From JAZSNA01 sp045536135 (GTDB lineage Bacteria; Pseudomonadota; Alphaproteobacteria; CAAHEQ01; UBA3637): a DNA stretch of 51,730 bases. Below, piece after piece: positions 24,395-33,754 of this stretch. Position 1 is the stretch's first letter, and the number at the start of each line of letters is the position of its first letter. The DNA lies in the NCBI GenBank assembly GCA_045536135.1, contig JAZSNA010000008.1, positions 1-51,730 on the forward strand, given 5' to 3'. The translations under genes and the position numbers were made by a program. Below the pieces are notes generated by a model. That model saw only the letters and a list, made by a program, of their open reading frames with translations. It was not told the DNA's origin and did not search any database.

Positions 24395-26177
24395 TTTCAA
24401 TATTAAAGGTTTGATATATTAAATCCGTATTCACTGAAATTTTTAAATCCATTTGAGCAATCAATGATTTAATAAATGATTGAGCAACTTTGGCCGAATA
24501 TTCCTTTTGATAAACTTTTAATTCATCATCGGTTACATCTGTCGGATATTTTATATCCTTCACATTGTAAATTATAAAACCTTCTGGTGTCAGTGTCGAA
24601 TTCCATTCATTCAAATTGGCTGCGAATAAACTTTCCTTTAATACCGAGTTTAATGTCGGATCATCTTTTGTCACACTTAAATCTTTTTCAGAAATTTGCT
24701 TAAACAATTTTATTGTTTTGGCAGAATTTCCGCCTTTGATTAAAGTCAATACTTCATTTGCTTTTTCATTCATTAAGGCGGTCTTTTGATCAAGTTTCCA
24801 TTGATCAACAATTTGTGCATCCGCTTCATCTATTGTTTTCATCCGAGCCGGTGTAATTGATAAAACCTGTGCCACAATAACTTCTTCACCAAACGGGTAT
24901 AACAAAGTTGATTGTTCCGGATTTAAAACAAATACTTCCTGAACTAATTCTACCGGCAATTCGGAATCGGATATATTTATCTTTTTATTTACTGTTGACA
25001 ATTTTCTTTGAGCCACAATATCGGACAATTTTTTGCCCATACCCAATTCATCATCAATTTGATTTTTTAATTCATCAATGATACCATATCCTTTTTGTTC
25101 TTTGATTGTTTTAATAATATCATTCCGAACGGTTTTTAATTCCGATTTTGTTTCCGGAACAATTTTTTCCACTCGGAAATAATGAGTTCCAAGAGGGCTG
25201 GTAACCGGGCCGGATATTTTATCTTTTTCCGCATTGAAAAAGGCATCTCCCAATTCTTCAAAGACAGATGTTTTTTCCAATTCGCCCATATCAACGGCTT
25301 GTTTATTAAATTCCGCTTCATTCATTTCTGTTTCTTGGTCATCAGTCAACAAGACTTGTTTAACCGTCCGTTTTTCCGGAACCGTAAATTGGGCGATATT
25401 TTCTTGATAATAAGCCAGAACTTCGTCATCTGAAACTGTCATCGTTTCCATTATCGAAGGAACGGATAACTTCAAGATTAAAACTTCACGTTCTTCCGGT
25501 ATCCATAAATCATCCGACATTGCTTCATAATAAGCTTGCTTTTCTTCCGGAGTTATTTTTAAATCTAAAACCAAATCCTCTGTTTTTAAAGATAAAATTT
25601 TGACATCACGAGTCTGATTTTCCTGTATATACATTTTTTTCAAAACCTCTGTCGGTGGGGCAATCATTCCGGCCAACGCATCCGACAGTTGTTTGGAAGC
25701 CAATTCCAAACGTAATTGAGCAATAAAATCTTTTTCTGAAATCTGTAAAGCTCTTAAATAAGATAAGAAGAACTGGCGATCAAATTGTCCGGACATATTT
25801 TGAAAATTTTGATTATTGACAATATAATTTGATACGGCCGTATCAGATGCAACAAGGCCATATTTTTCCGTCAACTGTTCCATCAAAGAATGTTGAATTT
25901 TCTCGGCAATGACAACTTCCAATAAACCGGCTTGAACGGCTTGTGATGGTGTAATATATTGTCCCATCGCTTGAAGCGAAGCAATTTTCTGTCTGAAAGA
26001 GCGATCTAAATCAATAACAGATATCTTTTTTTCACCCACCGTAATCGCCGTATCATCTTTTCCAAAAAAATCGGAAAGTCCGGTAATACCGAAAACCGAT
26101 ATCATACTTAAAGCCAATAAAGAAAAAATTATTTTGGCCACCCACGTTTCACTGAAATTTCTAAAAAACTGTATCAT
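24387..26177 (-). CDS. PpiD-like periplasmic folding factor (SurA_N-type chaperone/peptidyl-prolyl isomerase)
   Basis: About 596 aa. An N-terminal membrane anchor (AKIIFSLLALSMISVFGITG, about residues 14-33) is followed by a SurA_N-type helical domain (VAEKIQHSLMEQLTEKYGL, DFIAQLRLELASKQL). The parvulin region around residues 265-350 appears short (VKQVLLTDDQETEMNEAEF, then GPVTSPLGTHYFRVEKI), lacking part of the usual isomerase core. It likely helps fold exported proteins at the inner membrane. The start at 26177 is chosen because GGAAGG lies upstream; the longer frame from 26225 has no ribosome site and would run back into the promoter. Confidence 0.85.
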   Translation of the reverse strand: MIQFFRNFSETWVAKIIFSLLALSMISVFGITGLSDFFGKDDTAITVGEKKISVIDLDRSFRQKIASLQAMGQYITPSQAVQAGLLEVVIAEKIQHSLMEQLTEKYGLVASDTAVSNYIVNNQNFQNMSGQFDRQFFLSYLRALQISEKDFIAQLRLELASKQLSDALAGMIAPPTEVLKKMYIQENQTRDVKILSLKTEDLVLDLKITPEEKQAYYEAMSDDLWIPEEREVLILKLSVPSIMETMTVSDDEVLAYYQENIAQFTVPEKRTVKQVLLTDDQETEMNEAEFNKQAVDMGELEKTSVFEELGDAFFNAEKDKISGPVTSPLGTHYFRVEKIVPETKSELKTVRNDIIKTIKEQKGYGIIDELKNQIDDELGMGKKLSDIVAQRKLSTVNKKINISDSELPVELVQEVFVLNPEQSTLLYPFGEEVIVAQVLSITPARMKTIDEADAQIVDQWKLDQKTALMNEKANEVLTLIKGGNSAKTIKLFKQISEKDLSVTKDDPTLNSVLKESLFAANLNEWNSTLTPEGFIIYNVKDIKYPTDVTDDELKVYQKEYSAKVAQSFIKSLIAQMDLKISVNTDLIYQTFNIENE

Positions 26178-26206
26178 AAAAAAACCTTCCTTTTCTAATA
26201 AGAGAC

Positions 26207-26235
26207 AGTTTAAAATAAAAAGCAAAAAGTGTCAA
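26207..26235 (-). promoter_or_regulatory. promoter of the ppiD-like/rnr operon
   Basis: On the minus strand TTGACA (26235-26230) and TAAACT (26212-26207) are 17 bp apart, about 30 bp ahead of the ATG at 26177. This supports the shorter start of the ppiD-like gene. Confidence 0.6.
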
Positions 26236-26244
26236 TCTTTTTTA

Positions 26245-27291
26245 TTACTCCAACCAAATATATTTAGACGGTTTTAATTGGTCGGATAAAATATCAATAA
26301 CATATTGTGCCACAATTGTTTCATTAAACAGTTTATAATACTTTTCAGACCCCTTTTTAGCCACTTTGGATCGAGCCATCGGGTGCAAAGTATAATATTT
26401 AATTTTTTCAAAAAATTCATCCGGTTCGTGGTAAAAACACATTTCATCATCATTGAAAAAACGTCGGTATCCCGTCCGATCATCAATCACACATAATTGT
26501 CCCGTCCCGATGATATGAGCAATCCGATCCGATGAATATAAATAAACTGAATTAATATGAGATAAATTCAATCCCATAGATGCATTTTTATAAGCATCCA
26601 AATAATCGGCTCCATTTAAAACGGGGGCATTTATTCCCGCCAAAAATAATTTAATATCCGGTATTTGTTTTTCTATCGAATTAACCAAATCCGACACGGA
26701 CATCATTGATCCGCAAAATTCCCGCATACCATTTGCCCGTCCGCAATACATTAAGTCAAAGGGTAAATCTTTTTGACGATAGACTTTAAAATCTTCCATA
26801 GACGCATCCACCGGATTTGGAACAAACCCCAAATATTTATCCGGACGATTAAACATCTTCAAGTACCGTTCGTCCGCCGTTGTGATAATCGTTGCATCCA
26901 CCACATCAATTTTGGATAATAAATTTTGAATATTATGATCTGCCAATTTAGGAACAATCCAATCTACATTATATTGCAATATTTTAATATTCGGATGTTT
27001 TTTTCTAATCAGCGCCAAAGTCTCGACTTTAATCGTATCTGCATGCCCCAATAAAATTGCATCCGGCTGGTATGAATCCACCACATTTTGTAAATGTTTT
27101 TGACTCCGCCAGTTGCCCAAAGCATTCATCGACCCTATAAATGAAAGGCTTCGAGACATATCCCGATCACTATATGTTCGGACACAATGTCCCAAACGAA
27201 TCAAGCCATTATTTAATTTTGTTGTTAAATTACTGATATAGTTTTGTTTTAAACGAAATTGATTAAAATTGGCAATATGTAATATCTTCAT
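26245..27291 (-). CDS. glycosyltransferase-like protein (CgeB/GT4-type)
   Basis: About 348 aa, cytoplasmic. The N-terminal MKILHIANFNQFRLKQNYIS and YQPDAILLGHADTI fit the first Rossmann domain of GT-B enzymes. The second half (LMYCGRANGMREFCGS, then YKNASMGLNLSHINSVY, then DRIAHIIGTGQLCVIDD, then YHEPDEFFEKIKYYTLHP) follows the CgeB/group 1 glycosyltransferase pattern, where the donor-binding region has an isolated Arg and an EPDEF-like acidic motif. It may act on a surface polysaccharide or protein; the acceptor is unknown. The ATG at 27291 is chosen because AAGGGG precedes it and its promoter lies at 27312-27340. Confidence 0.75.
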   Translation of the reverse strand: MKILHIANFNQFRLKQNYISNLTTKLNNGLIRLGHCVRTYSDRDMSRSLSFIGSMNALGNWRSQKHLQNVVDSYQPDAILLGHADTIKVETLALIRKKHPNIKILQYNVDWIVPKLADHNIQNLLSKIDVVDATIITTADERYLKMFNRPDKYLGFVPNPVDASMEDFKVYRQKDLPFDLMYCGRANGMREFCGSMMSVSDLVNSIEKQIPDIKLFLAGINAPVLNGADYLDAYKNASMGLNLSHINSVYLYSSDRIAHIIGTGQLCVIDDRTGYRRFFNDDEMCFYHEPDEFFEKIKYYTLHPMARSKVAKKGSEKYYKLFNETIVAQYVIDILSDQLKPSKYIWLE

Positions 27292-27311
27292 CACAAACCC
27301 CTTTAAAAGGG

Positions 27312-27340
27312 AGCTTATCCAAAAACGAAACAAAAGTCAA
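27312..27340 (-). promoter_or_regulatory. promoter of the glycosyltransferase gene
   Basis: On the minus strand TTGACT (27340-27335) and TAAGCT (27317-27312) are 17 bp apart. It begins only 9 bp downstream of the tRNA-Ser 3' end. Confidence 0.55.
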
Positions 27341-27349
27341 GCATCACTT

Positions 27350-27439
27350 TGGCGGAGAGAGAGGGATTTGAACCCCCGGTGCGGTTACCCACACAGTTGA
27401 TTTCGAATCAACCGCAATCGACCACTCTGCCATCTCTCC
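27350..27439 (-). tRNA. tRNA-Ser (anticodon CGA)
   Basis: The minus strand gives a 90-nt class II tRNA with encoded CCA. The acceptor strands are GGAGAGA and TCTCTCC, the discriminator base is G, and the anticodon loop TTCGAAA gives anticodon CGA (Ser UCG). It has a long variable arm and a T arm with GGTTCAAATCC. Its 5' end is one base after the stop codon of the PAS-sensor gene, so it is probably processed from that transcript or has a promoter inside that gene. Confidence 0.94.
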
Positions 27440-27440
27440 G

Positions 27441-29051
27441 TCAGTTATTTTTTAAGTCATACGACAATAACAATCCGCCATCCGGAAGATAACTGGATGA
27501 CATTACCACATTTTTACCGTTTTGGCAAGTAATTTCTATTTTTTCTTCATCTGATTTATCCAACAGAATTTGTATTTTCTGTTTTATTTCATCCCAAACT
27601 TGTTCTTGATCGGTAATCTGTTTTTTCTGACGATCCAAAATATCAAAAATCGTTGGTTCCTGTTTTAAAAATAAATCACTTTCTTCCCAAATTTCTTTAT
27701 ATTTTGAATTGAACATTTTCAAACGACCGGATGCATTAAAAACCAATAAACCTTGGTTTGCATGTTCCAATATCGATTGCCCCATCGCAATCTGTTCATT
27801 AAAAGATTGTTCCAAAGATACTCGATCGGTCACATCATGAAAAACAGCCATTACCCCACCAAACGGATACGGTTGCATCGTTCTTTTTAATATCTTCCCC
27901 GTCGGCAGATATATAATTTGTTCCACCTCATGATTAAGAGTTGAAAATAATGTCAGTTCAGCATGTTTATATTCAATAAAATCTCCGGTTTCCGGCAGAA
28001 TTCTTTTTTGACGCAAATAATCCAATAAATCGCCGTAAGATATTTTTGAATTTAAATAACTGTCCTCTATATGCCATAAAATCCGATAAGCTTTATTCGT
28101 ATAAATAATATTTCCATCCACATCTAAAATCAAAATACCGGATGATAATTTATCCAAAACCTGATAATGAGTTGAAATATATTTACTCAAACTATTTTGT
28201 AAATCTTTTTCTTTTTGGTTAAATGTCAATGTGCCCATTGAAAATTTTTTACCATCAATTTCAATTGGCATTTCTGTCACCAAAACAGATTGGTATTGAT
28301 GCGAAAATAAAATTGTTCGACTTTCTTTTATAATCTGATTTTCCTTTAATGCTTTCAACGCTATAAATTTTAAAGGTCGATCTTTTTCGACTTCAAACTC
28401 TTTTTGAAAATCGATGACATCCATGGTATTCGCATCCATTCCTTTGGCATAAGCGTCATTACAATATTTTAAAATTAAGTCCTCATCTCTTATCCAAATC
28501 GGATAAGAAAAGCAATTCAAAACATGCGATAAAATATGTGTTTTATTTTCCAATTCTTTCTTCTGATTTTCCAAGTGTTCTTCTGATTTTTCATTCAACA
28601 GCCGAACCCATAAAACATCCGCCATTAAATGCCCCTCGATATCACAGCACCGAACACCGGTTATTTGAATTGACATTATTTTAAGATAATCTTGGACGAC
28701 TAAAACAAATTCTTGGCCATTAGAAACCAACTTATTCAAACAATCCTGTAATATTCCGCATTCGTCGGGATTAATTCGTTCCAATATATTTTTCCAACGA
28801 ATTTTCTCTTCGGTCAATCCCAAAAGAATACTTAATTTTCGAGAACAAAATTCAACGACATTTCTTTTTCTGAAATTGTATAAAAAACAAAAGTATCCGT
28901 CGCCCGAACTATTTAAAATTTCATTTAACTGATTAAAGACATAATCTTTCTTTTCACTTTTTCTATATAATTTATAATATAAAAAAATCACCCATACCGC
29001 TAATATTCCCAATAAAGAATATCCCCAAAAAATCCATTGTTTATCTGTCAT
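27441..29051 (-). CDS. membrane-anchored PAS-domain sensor lacking a histidine kinase domain
   Basis: About 536 aa. An N-terminal span (WIFWGYSLLGILAVWVIFLY) is followed by successive PAS-like modules: residues 40-150, 185-270, 300-405 (ILILDVDGNIIYTNKAYRIL, ending GGVMAVFHDVTDRVSLEQSF) and 425-535 (LLVFNASGRLKMFNSKYKEI, ending GGLLLSYDLKN). Proteins with this arrangement normally continue into a HisKA/HATPase kinase, but here the frame ends after the last PAS with TGA, next to tRNA-Ser. It either signals by protein contact or has lost its output. ATG at 29051 is preferred over the TTG at 29057; it starts 2 bp after the comM stop. Confidence 0.8.
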   Translation of the reverse strand: MTDKQWIFWGYSLLGILAVWVIFLYYKLYRKSEKKDYVFNQLNEILNSSGDGYFCFLYNFRKRNVVEFCSRKLSILLGLTEEKIRWKNILERINPDECGILQDCLNKLVSNGQEFVLVVQDYLKIMSIQITGVRCCDIEGHLMADVLWVRLLNEKSEEHLENQKKELENKTHILSHVLNCFSYPIWIRDEDLILKYCNDAYAKGMDANTMDVIDFQKEFEVEKDRPLKFIALKALKENQIIKESRTILFSHQYQSVLVTEMPIEIDGKKFSMGTLTFNQKEKDLQNSLSKYISTHYQVLDKLSSGILILDVDGNIIYTNKAYRILWHIEDSYLNSKISYGDLLDYLRQKRILPETGDFIEYKHAELTLFSTLNHEVEQIIYLPTGKILKRTMQPYPFGGVMAVFHDVTDRVSLEQSFNEQIAMGQSILEHANQGLLVFNASGRLKMFNSKYKEIWEESDLFLKQEPTIFDILDRQKKQITDQEQVWDEIKQKIQILLDKSDEEKIEITCQNGKNVVMSSSYLPDGGLLLSYDLKNN

Positions 29052-29053
29052 AA

Positions 29054-30565
29054 TCAATCCACCCGAATATGACGATAAGATAAGGCTTCAGTGATATGAG
29101 CCTCGTTAATATTCACTTCACCGGACAAGTCTGCAATTGTCCGAGCCACTTTTAAAATTCGATGATACCCTCGTGCCGATAAATGCATTTGTCGGGTTGC
29201 TTTTTCCAAAATGTCAATCGATTTTTCAGACAAAACGATGTATTTTTCAAGCAACGAATTATCAACCTCGGCATTTAATAAATATCCCGTACCGGCATAA
29301 CGTTGACGTTGAATATCTATTGCTTTTTTTACACGAATCGCAATATCTGCCGATTTTTCACCCGATGGCAACCGAGATAACTCTATCGGATTTAATTCAG
29401 GAACAACAACATGTAAATCAATCCGATCATAAATCGGACCGGATATTTTAGATTGATATTCCGCCGCACATTTAGGAGCCCGACTGCATTCATGCCCCGG
29501 TGTTCCGTAATATCCACATCGACATGGGTTCATCGCCGCAATCAATTGAAATGACGACGGATAGGTACAATGATTATTAACTCTGGAAATTAAAACTTCA
29601 CCGCTTTCCATCGGTTGTCTTAAAGCTTCCAATGTTGTTCTGGAAAATTCGGGTAATTCATCTAAAAACAACACGCCCCGATGAGCCAATGAAATTTCCC
29701 CCGGAACAGCTTTTGTTCCGCCACCGGTTAATGACGGCATAGAGGCGCTGTGATGCGGATTGCGAAATGGCCGTGATGTCATTAAAGAGCCATCTTTTAA
29801 CAATCCGGCGATCGAATAAATCTGACTGACTTGTAAAATCTCATCTCTTGTCATCGGCGGTAAAATTGACGGGAATCTTTTTGCCAACATTGACTTTCCG
29901 GACCCCGGAGGCCCAATCATTAACAGATTATGACCGCCCGCCGCTGCAATTTCAAGCGCTCTTTTAGCCGTTTCCTGTCCTTTGACATCGCAAAAATCAT
30001 ACGGATATTCGCTCTGTTCAATTTCAGGAATTTCCTGAGACGATAAAATACGAACCCCTTTGAAATGATTAATTAAATCATTCAATGTCATTGGTGATAA
30101 AATTGACGGATTACCAGACCATAAAGCTTCTTTTTCACTTTCCGCAGGCCCAATAAAACCCATTTCCCAATTTTTAGCCGCCATCGCTGCCGGTAGCACT
30201 CCGGCCACAGCCCGAATATCTCCGTTCAATCCCAATTCACCCATAACAATACTTTTTTCAAGTCCATGGTTGGGCAGAATCCCCATCGCACAAATTAATC
30301 CCAATGCAATCGGTAAGTCAAAATAAGACCCCTCTTTTACCACATCAGCCGGTGCCAAATTAATAACAATTTTTTTAGCCGGCAAGGGGACACCACAAGC
30401 CGATAATGCCGAACGGACCCGTTCTTTACTTTCAGAAACGGCTTTATCCGCCAATCCGACAATCGTTAATGCCGGTAAGCCTTTTAATATTTGAACTTCT
30501 ACTTTTATTTTTTGAGGTTCTATCCCTTTAAAAATAACGGAATGAATAACGGATGTTTCTGCCAT
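29054..30565 (-). CDS. comM: ComM/YifB-family Mg-chelatase-like AAA+ ATPase
   Basis: 503 aa, the typical family length. An N-terminal Lon-protease-like fold (VIFKGIEPQKIKVEVQILKG, GDIRAVAGVLPAAMAA) precedes the AAA+ module with Walker A GPPGSGKS (about residues 217-224) and Walker B VLFLDELPEF (about 295-304). The Cys-rich insert MNPCRCGYYGTPGHEC and the C-terminal helical domain (ARGYHRILKVARTIADLSG) are characteristic. ComM is a hexameric branch-migration helicase used in natural transformation in several bacteria. Competence genes are not otherwise seen in the window. Confidence 0.93.
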   Translation of the reverse strand: MAETSVIHSVIFKGIEPQKIKVEVQILKGLPALTIVGLADKAVSESKERVRSALSACGVPLPAKKIVINLAPADVVKEGSYFDLPIALGLICAMGILPNHGLEKSIVMGELGLNGDIRAVAGVLPAAMAAKNWEMGFIGPAESEKEALWSGNPSILSPMTLNDLINHFKGVRILSSQEIPEIEQSEYPYDFCDVKGQETAKRALEIAAAGGHNLLMIGPPGSGKSMLAKRFPSILPPMTRDEILQVSQIYSIAGLLKDGSLMTSRPFRNPHHSASMPSLTGGGTKAVPGEISLAHRGVLFLDELPEFSRTTLEALRQPMESGEVLISRVNNHCTYPSSFQLIAAMNPCRCGYYGTPGHECSRAPKCAAEYQSKISGPIYDRIDLHVVVPELNPIELSRLPSGEKSADIAIRVKKAIDIQRQRYAGTGYLLNAEVDNSLLEKYIVLSEKSIDILEKATRQMHLSARGYHRILKVARTIADLSGEVNINEAHITEALSYRHIRVD

Positions 30566-30573
30566 TTAATATT

Positions 30574-31017
30574 TTACCATTTCAAATAGTTGAGGGTATT
30601 ATTTTCTTCAATTGCCATTCTCTCGTTTGCATGAGCCGATAAATCTTTATTCGGCACATATCCCAATCGATTATATGCCATTAAACAAACATTATCCTCT
30701 GCATCGCATTGGACTAAATTCCGATTTGTCGGATGTTGCAATAAAACAATATCAGCCCCCCGAACAGGTACTCGACTGACTTGTCCCGGATATTGTAAAA
30801 TAATCGGTTCAACCGGAGATAAATTCGAATAACCAGTTTCAATCAAGGCTATATTTTGATTAACTTGATTTTCTTTTATAAAATGAGCCGATGAAGCAAT
30901 TTTAACCCCTTCTTGAAAACCATCCGGATCCGGAACAAGTCCCACCCGTGTCATTGGTTTTGGATGGTGATAACAAGCCCCTAAAATAAATAAAAACAAA
31001 CAGATAATTTTTTTCAT
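30574..31017 (-). CDS. predicted small lipoprotein (147 aa), unknown function
   Basis: The signal sequence MKKIICLFLFILGAC ends in a lipobox (LGAC, Cys 15). The mature protein is about 130 residues with a strand-rich central part (VSRVPVRGADIVLLQHP) and two further Cys near residues 111 and 118 that could form a disulfide. GGAGAAG precedes the start. It lies 8 bp upstream of comM on the same strand. I do not recognise the family; the periplasmic location is the only firm inference. Confidence 0.65.
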   Translation of the reverse strand: MKKIICLFLFILGACYHHPKPMTRVGLVPDPDGFQEGVKIASSAHFIKENQVNQNIALIETGYSNLSPVEPIILQYPGQVSRVPVRGADIVLLQHPTNRNLVQCDAEDNVCLMAYNRLGYVPNKDLSAHANERMAIEENNTLNYLKW

Positions 31018-31085
31018 TATTATCTTCTCCTTTTTTTTATTTTAATCTATTTTTATATAAAAGAAAAGCACTTTTTAACTTTTTA

Positions 31086-31114
31086 TTTACTTTTTCATCA
31101 AAATAGGATATAAT
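31086..31114 (+). promoter_or_regulatory. promoter of the 31136 gene
   Basis: TTTACT (31086-31091) and TATAAT (31109-31114) are 17 bp apart, 21 bp before the start codon. The -10 is a perfect match. Confidence 0.55.
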
Positions 31115-31135
31115 ATCACAAGATAAGGGGGGGGA

Positions 31136-31555
31136 ATGATTATAAATCATCAGAAAAAATTTCATAATTTAGAAAATAAAATTATGGCCAGATATATGCG
31201 TGAATGTATCATTCCGATTTTAAGCAATCTTTTATCATCGCAAGAAGCCGATTTAAGAACTCAAAAATACACTCATTTATTAACGATATTGGACGAGAAG
31301 AAGAAAAAATATCAACAATCCGTTTCTTACCCCGAAACGAAAGTTATCCTTCCGGATAAGATATCTCATGTTCCTCAACCCCGACCCACGAATTGGTATC
31401 AGGAATGGGAAGAAAAAAACGAAGAACACGTTCTGGGAACGGTGGAAGAAATTGAAGCTCGACGTCAGACAACATATAGTCCGATATTCTGTCAAAAAGA
31501 TGAGGTATATCAACCCGAACTTCCATTTCTTTTTGATAAAAGCAAAGAACGATAA
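31136..31555 (+). CDS. hypothetical soluble protein (139 aa)
   Basis: No family is recognised. The start follows a G-rich ribosome site (AAGGGG, then more G). The product is hydrophilic, with a helical first half containing many Lys and Gln and a Pro-rich middle (HVPQPRPTNWYQEWEEKN). There is no signal peptide. It converges on ettA with one base between stop codons and no visible terminator, so readthrough antisense to ettA is possible. Confidence 0.55.
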   Translation: MIINHQKKFHNLENKIMARYMRECIIPILSNLLSSQEADLRTQKYTHLLTILDEKKKKYQQSVSYPETKVILPDKISHVPQPRPTNWYQEWEEKNEEHVLGTVEEIEARRQTTYSPIFCQKDEVYQPELPFLFDKSKER

Positions 31556-31556
31556 T

Positions 31557-33227
31557 TTATTTTCGAATGAGTGGTTTATATTTAACCCGATGCGGTTCAA
31601 TATCTCCGAGTCTGCGTTTTTTATCAGCCTCATATTCCTCATAATTACCGGCAAAAAACTCCACATGAGAATCGCCTTCAAATGCTAAAATATGAGTCGC
31701 CAATCGATCCAAGAACCACCGATCATGCGACGTAATCAAAACACATCCGGCAAAGTTTGATATTGCTTCTTCTAACGCCCGCAAAGTATCCACATCCAAA
31801 TCATTTGTCGGTTCATCCAATAACAAAACATTTGCACCTTTTTGCAACATTTTTGCCAAATGAACACGATTACGTTCCCCACCGGAAAGCTGACCGACTT
31901 TTTTCTGTTGGTCTGCACCCTTAAAATTAAATCCAGCCACATACGCCCGAGACGGCACCTCCACACGACCCAAAGTCAAAATATCTTTTTTATCGGATAT
32001 TTCTTCCCAAACATTGTTATTGTCATTCAAGGCTTCACGAGATTGATCAACATATCCCAATTCCACGGTTTGCCCGATTTTAATTTCGCCACTGTCCGGC
32101 TTTTCGGATCCAGTAATCATTTTCATTAAAGTCGATTTACCCACCCCGTTCGGGCCGATAATTCCAACAATTGATCCCGGCGGTATCGAAAAACTTAAAT
32201 CATCAATCAGACATCTGTCATTAAAGCCTTTGGTTAAGTTCTGAACATCAATAACATTATCTCCCAACCTTTGTCCCATCGGGATATAAATTTGTGTTTT
32301 AGATGTTTCAATTTTATTTGATTTTTGAACCAATTCATCATACGCATTAATCCGAGCTTTTGATTTAGCCTGACGAGCTTTCGGCGATTGTCTAATCCAT
32401 TCCAATTCTTCTTTCATAATCCGTTGACGAGCCGTTTCTTCACGTTCTTCTTGTGCTAAACGTCGTTCTTTTTGTTCCAACCAGGACGTATAATTTCCTT
32501 CATATGGGATACCTTCCCCCCGGTCCAATTCCAAAATCCATCCCGTCACATTATCCAAAAAGTATCGGTCATGCGTAATCATCACAACCGTTCCCGGAAA
32601 TTCTTTTAAATATCGCCCTAACCAATCCACTGACTCGGCATCCAAATGGTTTGTCGGTTCATCCAATAACAACATATCCGGCTTTGATAATAATAATCGA
32701 CATAACGCCACACGACGTTTTTCCCCACCGGATAAAACAGAAACATCCGCATCCTTATCCGGACAACGTAAAGCATCCATGGCAATTTCAACTTCTCGAT
32801 CAATTTCCCAACCATTACACGCATCTATTTTTTCTTGCAGTTCGGCTTGTTGTGCCAATAAAGCATCCATATCCACATCCGGCTCACAAAACTTCATATT
32901 AATTTCTTCAAATTCTTTTAAAAGTTTTTGAACTTCTCCGACACCGTCCATGATATTTTCAAAAACATTTTTATTCGGATCCAATACCGGTTCTTGCGGA
33001 AGATAGCCGATTTTTACCCCTTCGGCCGGCCAAGCCTCCCCTGTAAAGTCTTTATCCAATCCGGCCATAATTTTCATCAAGGTTGATTTACCGGCCCCAT
33101 TTGGTCCTAAGATTCCAATCTTTGCCCCCGGAAAAAATGATAACCAAATATTTTTTAAAACCTGTTTTCCGCCCGGAAAGGTTTTACTTAAATCTTTCAT
33201 TACATAAATATATTGATATGATGCCAT
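31557..33227 (-). CDS. ettA: energy-dependent translational throttle protein EttA (ABC-F)
   Basis: 556 aa, matching the 555-aa family standard. It is a ribosome-binding ATPase that gates the first elongation step according to energy state. Two ABC domains are visible: Walker A GPNGAGKST (residues 41-49) and GPNGVGKST (about 357-365), with signatures LSGGEKRRVALCR and LSGGERNRVHLAK. The linker between them contains the arm-like region rich in Arg/Glu (ERRLAQEEREETARQRIM). The start at 33227 has AGGAGT just inside the end of dut; a longer frame reaching 33335 adds 36 residues that no EttA has. Confidence 0.95.
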   Translation of the reverse strand: MASYQYIYVMKDLSKTFPGGKQVLKNIWLSFFPGAKIGILGPNGAGKSTLMKIMAGLDKDFTGEAWPAEGVKIGYLPQEPVLDPNKNVFENIMDGVGEVQKLLKEFEEINMKFCEPDVDMDALLAQQAELQEKIDACNGWEIDREVEIAMDALRCPDKDADVSVLSGGEKRRVALCRLLLSKPDMLLLDEPTNHLDAESVDWLGRYLKEFPGTVVMITHDRYFLDNVTGWILELDRGEGIPYEGNYTSWLEQKERRLAQEEREETARQRIMKEELEWIRQSPKARQAKSKARINAYDELVQKSNKIETSKTQIYIPMGQRLGDNVIDVQNLTKGFNDRCLIDDLSFSIPPGSIVGIIGPNGVGKSTLMKMITGSEKPDSGEIKIGQTVELGYVDQSREALNDNNNVWEEISDKKDILTLGRVEVPSRAYVAGFNFKGADQQKKVGQLSGGERNRVHLAKMLQKGANVLLLDEPTNDLDVDTLRALEEAISNFAGCVLITSHDRWFLDRLATHILAFEGDSHVEFFAGNYEEYEADKKRRLGDIEPHRVKYKPLIRK

Positions 33228-33228
33228 T

Positions 33229-33681
33229 TTATACTCCTGAGCTTCCAAAACCTTTTTCACCACGAGAGCTTTCCGAAACCTCATCCGCCACTTCAATTTG
33301 CGGATGGAAAATGGGACAGACGACAGCCTGTGCAATTCGATCCCCAGGCTTGATTATAAAATCCTGTTTTGATGAATTAAACAAGATGGTTGCGACTTCC
33401 CCCCGATACCCATAATCCACCGTTCCCGGCGTATTAACCACCATGATACCGTTTTTTATTGCCAAACCGGATCGTGGACGAATTTGAATTTCAACATCAT
33501 AATTATCTGCCGAAATTTCCATTTGAACTCCATTCGGAATCAAAACCCGTTCCTGTGGCTTTAAAGTTATTTCCCGATCAATTGCTGCTCGCAAATCAAT
33601 CCCCGAATCATCCGATCGTTTATAGGCTAAATCCCCCCAAGAACGATCATAATTTCCCAAATATTTTATTTTCAGTTTCAT
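33229..33681 (-). CDS. dut: deoxyuridine 5'-triphosphate nucleotidohydrolase (dUTPase)
   Basis: 150 aa. It converts dUTP to dUMP and PPi, keeping uracil out of DNA. The five trimeric dUTPase motifs are present: SGIDLRAA, the PRSGLAIKNG core, GTVDYGYRGE with the catalytic Asp, GDRIAQAVVCPI and the C-terminal P-loop-like RGEKGFGSSGV. It is followed 1 bp later by ettA. There is no convincing ribosome site, and the promoter lies only 7 bp upstream of ATG, so the mRNA may be leaderless. Confidence 0.95.
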   Translation of the reverse strand: MKLKIKYLGNYDRSWGDLAYKRSDDSGIDLRAAIDREITLKPQERVLIPNGVQMEISADNYDVEIQIRPRSGLAIKNGIMVVNTPGTVDYGYRGEVATILFNSSKQDFIIKPGDRIAQAVVCPIFHPQIEVADEVSESSRGEKGFGSSGV

Positions 33682-33688
33682 GTGTTAT

Positions 33689-33717
33689 ATCGTATTTAAA
33701 TTCCCGTTGAAAGTCAA
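33689..33717 (-). promoter_or_regulatory. promoter of dut-ettA, probably giving a leaderless mRNA
   Basis: On the minus strand TTGACT (33717-33712) and TACGAT (33694-33689) are 17 bp apart, and the dut ATG starts 7 bp after the -10. The start site would coincide with the ATG. It is divergent from the tRNA-Pro promoter. Confidence 0.5.
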
Positions 33718-33754
33718 GTTTCATTATTTATTTTTTCATTCGTTAAAAAAAAAC

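Noticed and set aside
31280..31681. 133-codon minus-strand frame
   Set aside because: It overlaps the 31136 gene and the end of ettA in shadow frames without a ribosome site.
33228..33335. 36-residue N-terminal extension of EttA
   Set aside because: It overlaps dut, has no family counterpart, and AGGAGT precedes the ATG at 33227.
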